A DNA stretch of 5,201 nucleotides from DATGCT01 sp964495575. Lineage in GTDB: Bacteria > Patescibacteriota > Minisyncoccia > UBA6257 > GWB1-50-10. The notes under the pieces were generated by a model, which made no database searches, was not told where the DNA came from, and was given only the letters and a program-made list of their open reading frames with translations. Below, one piece after another: positions 4,172-5,201 of the stretch; position 1 is the stretch's first letter, and the number at the start of each line of letters is the position of its first letter. The translations under genes and the position numbers were made by a program. The DNA lies in the NCBI GenBank assembly GCA_964495575.1, contig CAZBVS010000022.1:1-5201 (forward strand). The letters are read 5' to 3'.

Positions 4172-4447
4172 CTACTCTTCGCTTCGAGATTCGTTACGCT
4201 CTGGCTCCTCAATCTTAAGATTGACCCGAGCGTTGTTCTTAACTCCCACGATACGAAGCAATGTTCTTAGTGCCTTAGCTGTTGAGCCTTGGCGACCAAC
4301 AACCTGCCCCATGTCGTCAGGATGAACCCTGAGCGAAAGAAGTACACCCATTTCATCCACCTTTCGATCAACCTCTACTTCTTCAGGATGATCAACAATG
4401 GATTTTATAATGTACTCTAGAAACTCCTGATCTTGTTCTTTAGCCAT
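4172..4447 (-). CDS. khpA: KH-domain RNA-binding protein KhpA
   Basis: This 91-residue protein consists of one type II KH domain with the GxxG loop GRQG at 51-54, inside the strongly conserved string DDMGQVVGRQGSTAKALRTLL (44-64). FLEYIIKSIVDHPEEVEV (9-26) matches the start of the KhpA/YlqC family. In Gram-positive bacteria KhpA pairs with KhpB as an RNA chaperone affecting cell-wall and division genes; whether KhpB exists here cannot be seen. The last dozen residues form a charged tail (EPERNESRSEE) beyond the usual 75-80 residue length. It precedes trmD as in many genomes, but the usual rpsP and rimM are missing and a terminator intervenes. A near-consensus promoter and a 65-base leader without a Shine-Dalgarno precede it. 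Confidence 0.93.
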   Translation of the reverse strand: MAKEQDQEFLEYIIKSIVDHPEEVEVDRKVDEMGVLLSLRVHPDDMGQVVGRQGSTAKALRTLLRIVGVKNNARVNLKIEEPERNESRSEE

Positions 4448-4473
4448 AATCTATCAGAGTTTATCATTCTGTT

Positions 4474-4507
4474 AAACTGTTTTATCGACCTTTCTTTCAA
4501 ACTGTTT
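4474..4507 (-). repeat. Pair of AAACAGTTT direct repeats in the khpA leader
   Basis: Two identical nonamers, AAACAGTTT on the minus strand at 4507-4499 and 4482-4474, stand 25 bases apart, about two and a half helical turns. They lie within the first 40 bases downstream of the predicted khpA start. Each is itself a near-palindrome (AAAC-A-GTTT). They could be an operator or an RNA-level signal, or a chance result of AT-rich sequence. Confidence 0.4.
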
Positions 4508-4518
4508 AGCGTATTAAT

Positions 4519-4547
4519 ATATTAAAAGATAATTAATCAGATGTCAA
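4519..4547 (-). promoter_or_regulatory. Near-consensus promoter of khpA
   Basis: A perfect TTGACA (4547-4542) and TAATAT (4524-4519) are separated by 17 bases, making this the best promoter in the window. The start is predicted near 4512, about 65 bases before the ATG. The -35 begins three bases after the stop of the upstream gene, and no terminator lies between. Confidence 0.85.
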
Positions 4548-4550
4548 TAC

Positions 4551-5078
4551 CTATTCTCTGTTGAAAAAACGCTTGGTTTTATCCAGAATCTTTTTAGCTT
4601 CTTCCTTCATAACCTGAACAGGTTTAGACTTCTTGTTCTTCAAAATTTTCAAAAGCTCATTAGGCTTTTTGTGGGTATAATTACCTTTGTATGATTTTGT
4701 AACTAACTTAGAAATGTTTTTAGGTAGGTTCTTTTTAAAATTTTTCAATCCTTCCTGAGAAGAAAACAGGTAGATAGATTCAATATCATTATCATGAACT
4801 ATTTCGTTCAAGTAATCTGTTATTTTATTCAAAAATTTGTCTCTAAGGTGTTTCTTTTTTTGTTCATAAGGAGCTCCTGATTCAACAGCTTCATTCTCTG
4901 TCCCAGCTTTAGTTTTGAAATATCCTTCTTTATCTGAATACTGACGAGAAACTTCTAGCTTTTTACTTAACACAATTTTCCCTTTGTGGGCATAATAAAT
5001 CTTACCACTTTGCCACCCGGCAGTGATTATTAAAGTCGGGGTTTCTTTAAACTGTGGTAGTTTTTGACTTATTTTCAT
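4551..5078 (-). CDS. Possible eRF1-like (baeRF / host-attachment type) protein
   Basis: This 175-residue protein is cytoplasmic, with no signal or membrane segment. The layout recalls bacterial eRF1-like proteins (baeRF family, Pfam Host_attach). An early beta-strand region (TLIITAGWQSGKIYYAHKG, 15-33) is followed by charged loops and a helix KKKHLRDKFLNKITDYL (74-90). Next comes a strand and turn IESIYLFSSQEGLKNFKKNL (99-118), where the family has an APP..LG.LR-like segment. Residues 119-146 fit the stretch that in the family reads as v-x-k-s-x-k-d-l-T..p.e.l. This match is by pattern memory and is weak at the residue level. The lysine-rich C-terminus (about 148-172) could bind RNA. It starts one base after the hibernation factor stop (TAAGATG), so the two are almost surely co-transcribed and perhaps translationally coupled, hinting at a ribosome-related role. 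Confidence 0.6.
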   Translation of the reverse strand: MKISQKLPQFKETPTLIITAGWQSGKIYYAHKGKIVLSKKLEVSRQYSDKEGYFKTKAGTENEAVESGAPYEQKKKHLRDKFLNKITDYLNEIVHDNDIESIYLFSSQEGLKNFKKNLPKNISKLVTKSYKGNYTHKKPNELLKILKNKKSKPVQVMKEEAKKILDKTKRFFNRE

Positions 5079-5079
5079 C

Positions 5080-5201
5080 TTATTTTGGTTTACCTGGTCT
5101 TTTTGTTTCTCTCATTTGATCAACCTTTCTTTCTTTCACTTCTCTAATTTTTCTTTTTAAAATATCTTTTACCTTATCGATAGCTGCTCTTATGTCCTCA
5201 T
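5080..5201 (-). CDS. hpf: Ribosome hibernation promoting factor / RaiA, C-terminal end (partial)
   Basis: Only the last 39 codons are visible, ending in TAA at 5082-5080. The residues EDIRAAIDKVKDILKRKIRE match the final helix of the HPF/RaiA domain, whose usual form is DMYAAID.v.dkLerQirKyK. This is followed by a short basic tail ending in RPGKPK. The gene stops there, so it is the short type without the long C-terminal dimerisation domain, at least on the visible side. HPF binds the 30S decoding region and silences ribosomes under starvation. The stop is one base before the next ATG. In many bacteria hpf lies directly upstream of secA, and here secA is on the same strand about 4 kb downstream. 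Confidence 0.8.
   Translation of the reverse strand, partial: EDIRAAIDKVKDILKRKIREVKERKVDQMRETKRPGKPK

Noticed and set aside
1..5201. CRISPR array, insertion sequence or prophage signs
   Set aside because: I saw no spaced direct repeats, transposase fragments, terminal repeats with target duplications or phage genes. The gene content is ordinary housekeeping.

Overview
The window looks like a chromosomal segment from a small-genome bacterium of the Candidate Phyla Radiation (Patescibacteria). The clues are AT-rich DNA and very tight packing, with several promoters starting a few bases after the previous stop codon. EF-Ts (147 aa) and TrmD (214 aa) are both short. SecA carries an insertion of a type I associate with this group. 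The code looks standard: all seven visible stops that end complete or 3'-complete genes are TAA or TAG, and Trp is TGG. The lineage call is an inference from gene form and was not tested by a tree. Every gene lies on the minus strand, so transcription runs from high to low coordinates.

In transcription order, the right end holds the C-terminal tail of a ribosome hibernation factor (5201-5080) followed one base later by a protein resembling bacterial eRF1-like (baeRF/host-attachment) proteins (5078-4551). A near-consensus promoter (4547-4519) then drives khpA, a KH-domain RNA-binding protein (4447-4172), which ends in a strong terminator (4145-4117). trmD follows (4077-3433), with a TATAAT placed so close to its ATG that the mRNA may be leaderless. 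Another near-consensus promoter (3425-3397) drives an operon of rpsB (uS2), a short tsf (EF-Ts), a small single-span membrane protein and tRNA-Tyr(GUA). Next is a receiver-domain gene (1624-1243) with its own promoter and a good Shine-Dalgarno. It is interrupted at a run of eight T by a one-base frameshift that creates a TGA stop. The left end is the first 306 codons of secA (919-1).

The most unusual part is the roughly 290-base non-coding stretch before secA (920-1210). It contains a promoter, a hairpin and a strong intrinsic terminator, which together look like a unit for a small RNA of about 75-80 nt. After that come a second possible promoter, a GC-rich 21-bp hairpin whose two imperfect positions are G-U pairs only on the secA strand, and a last stem-loop plus U-tract directly against the secA ATG. 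The first ten bases of the putative small RNA are perfectly complementary to the apical loop of the large hairpin. This suggests an antisense or leader switch acting on secA.

Functionally the window is mostly translation machinery and its maintenance: ribosomal protein, elongation factor, tRNA and tRNA modification, RNA chaperone, hibernation factor and a possible ribosome-associated eRF1-like factor. Protein export (SecA) and one signalling-type gene complete it. In many bacteria hpf lies directly before secA; here they share strand and neighbourhood but the other genes lie between them.
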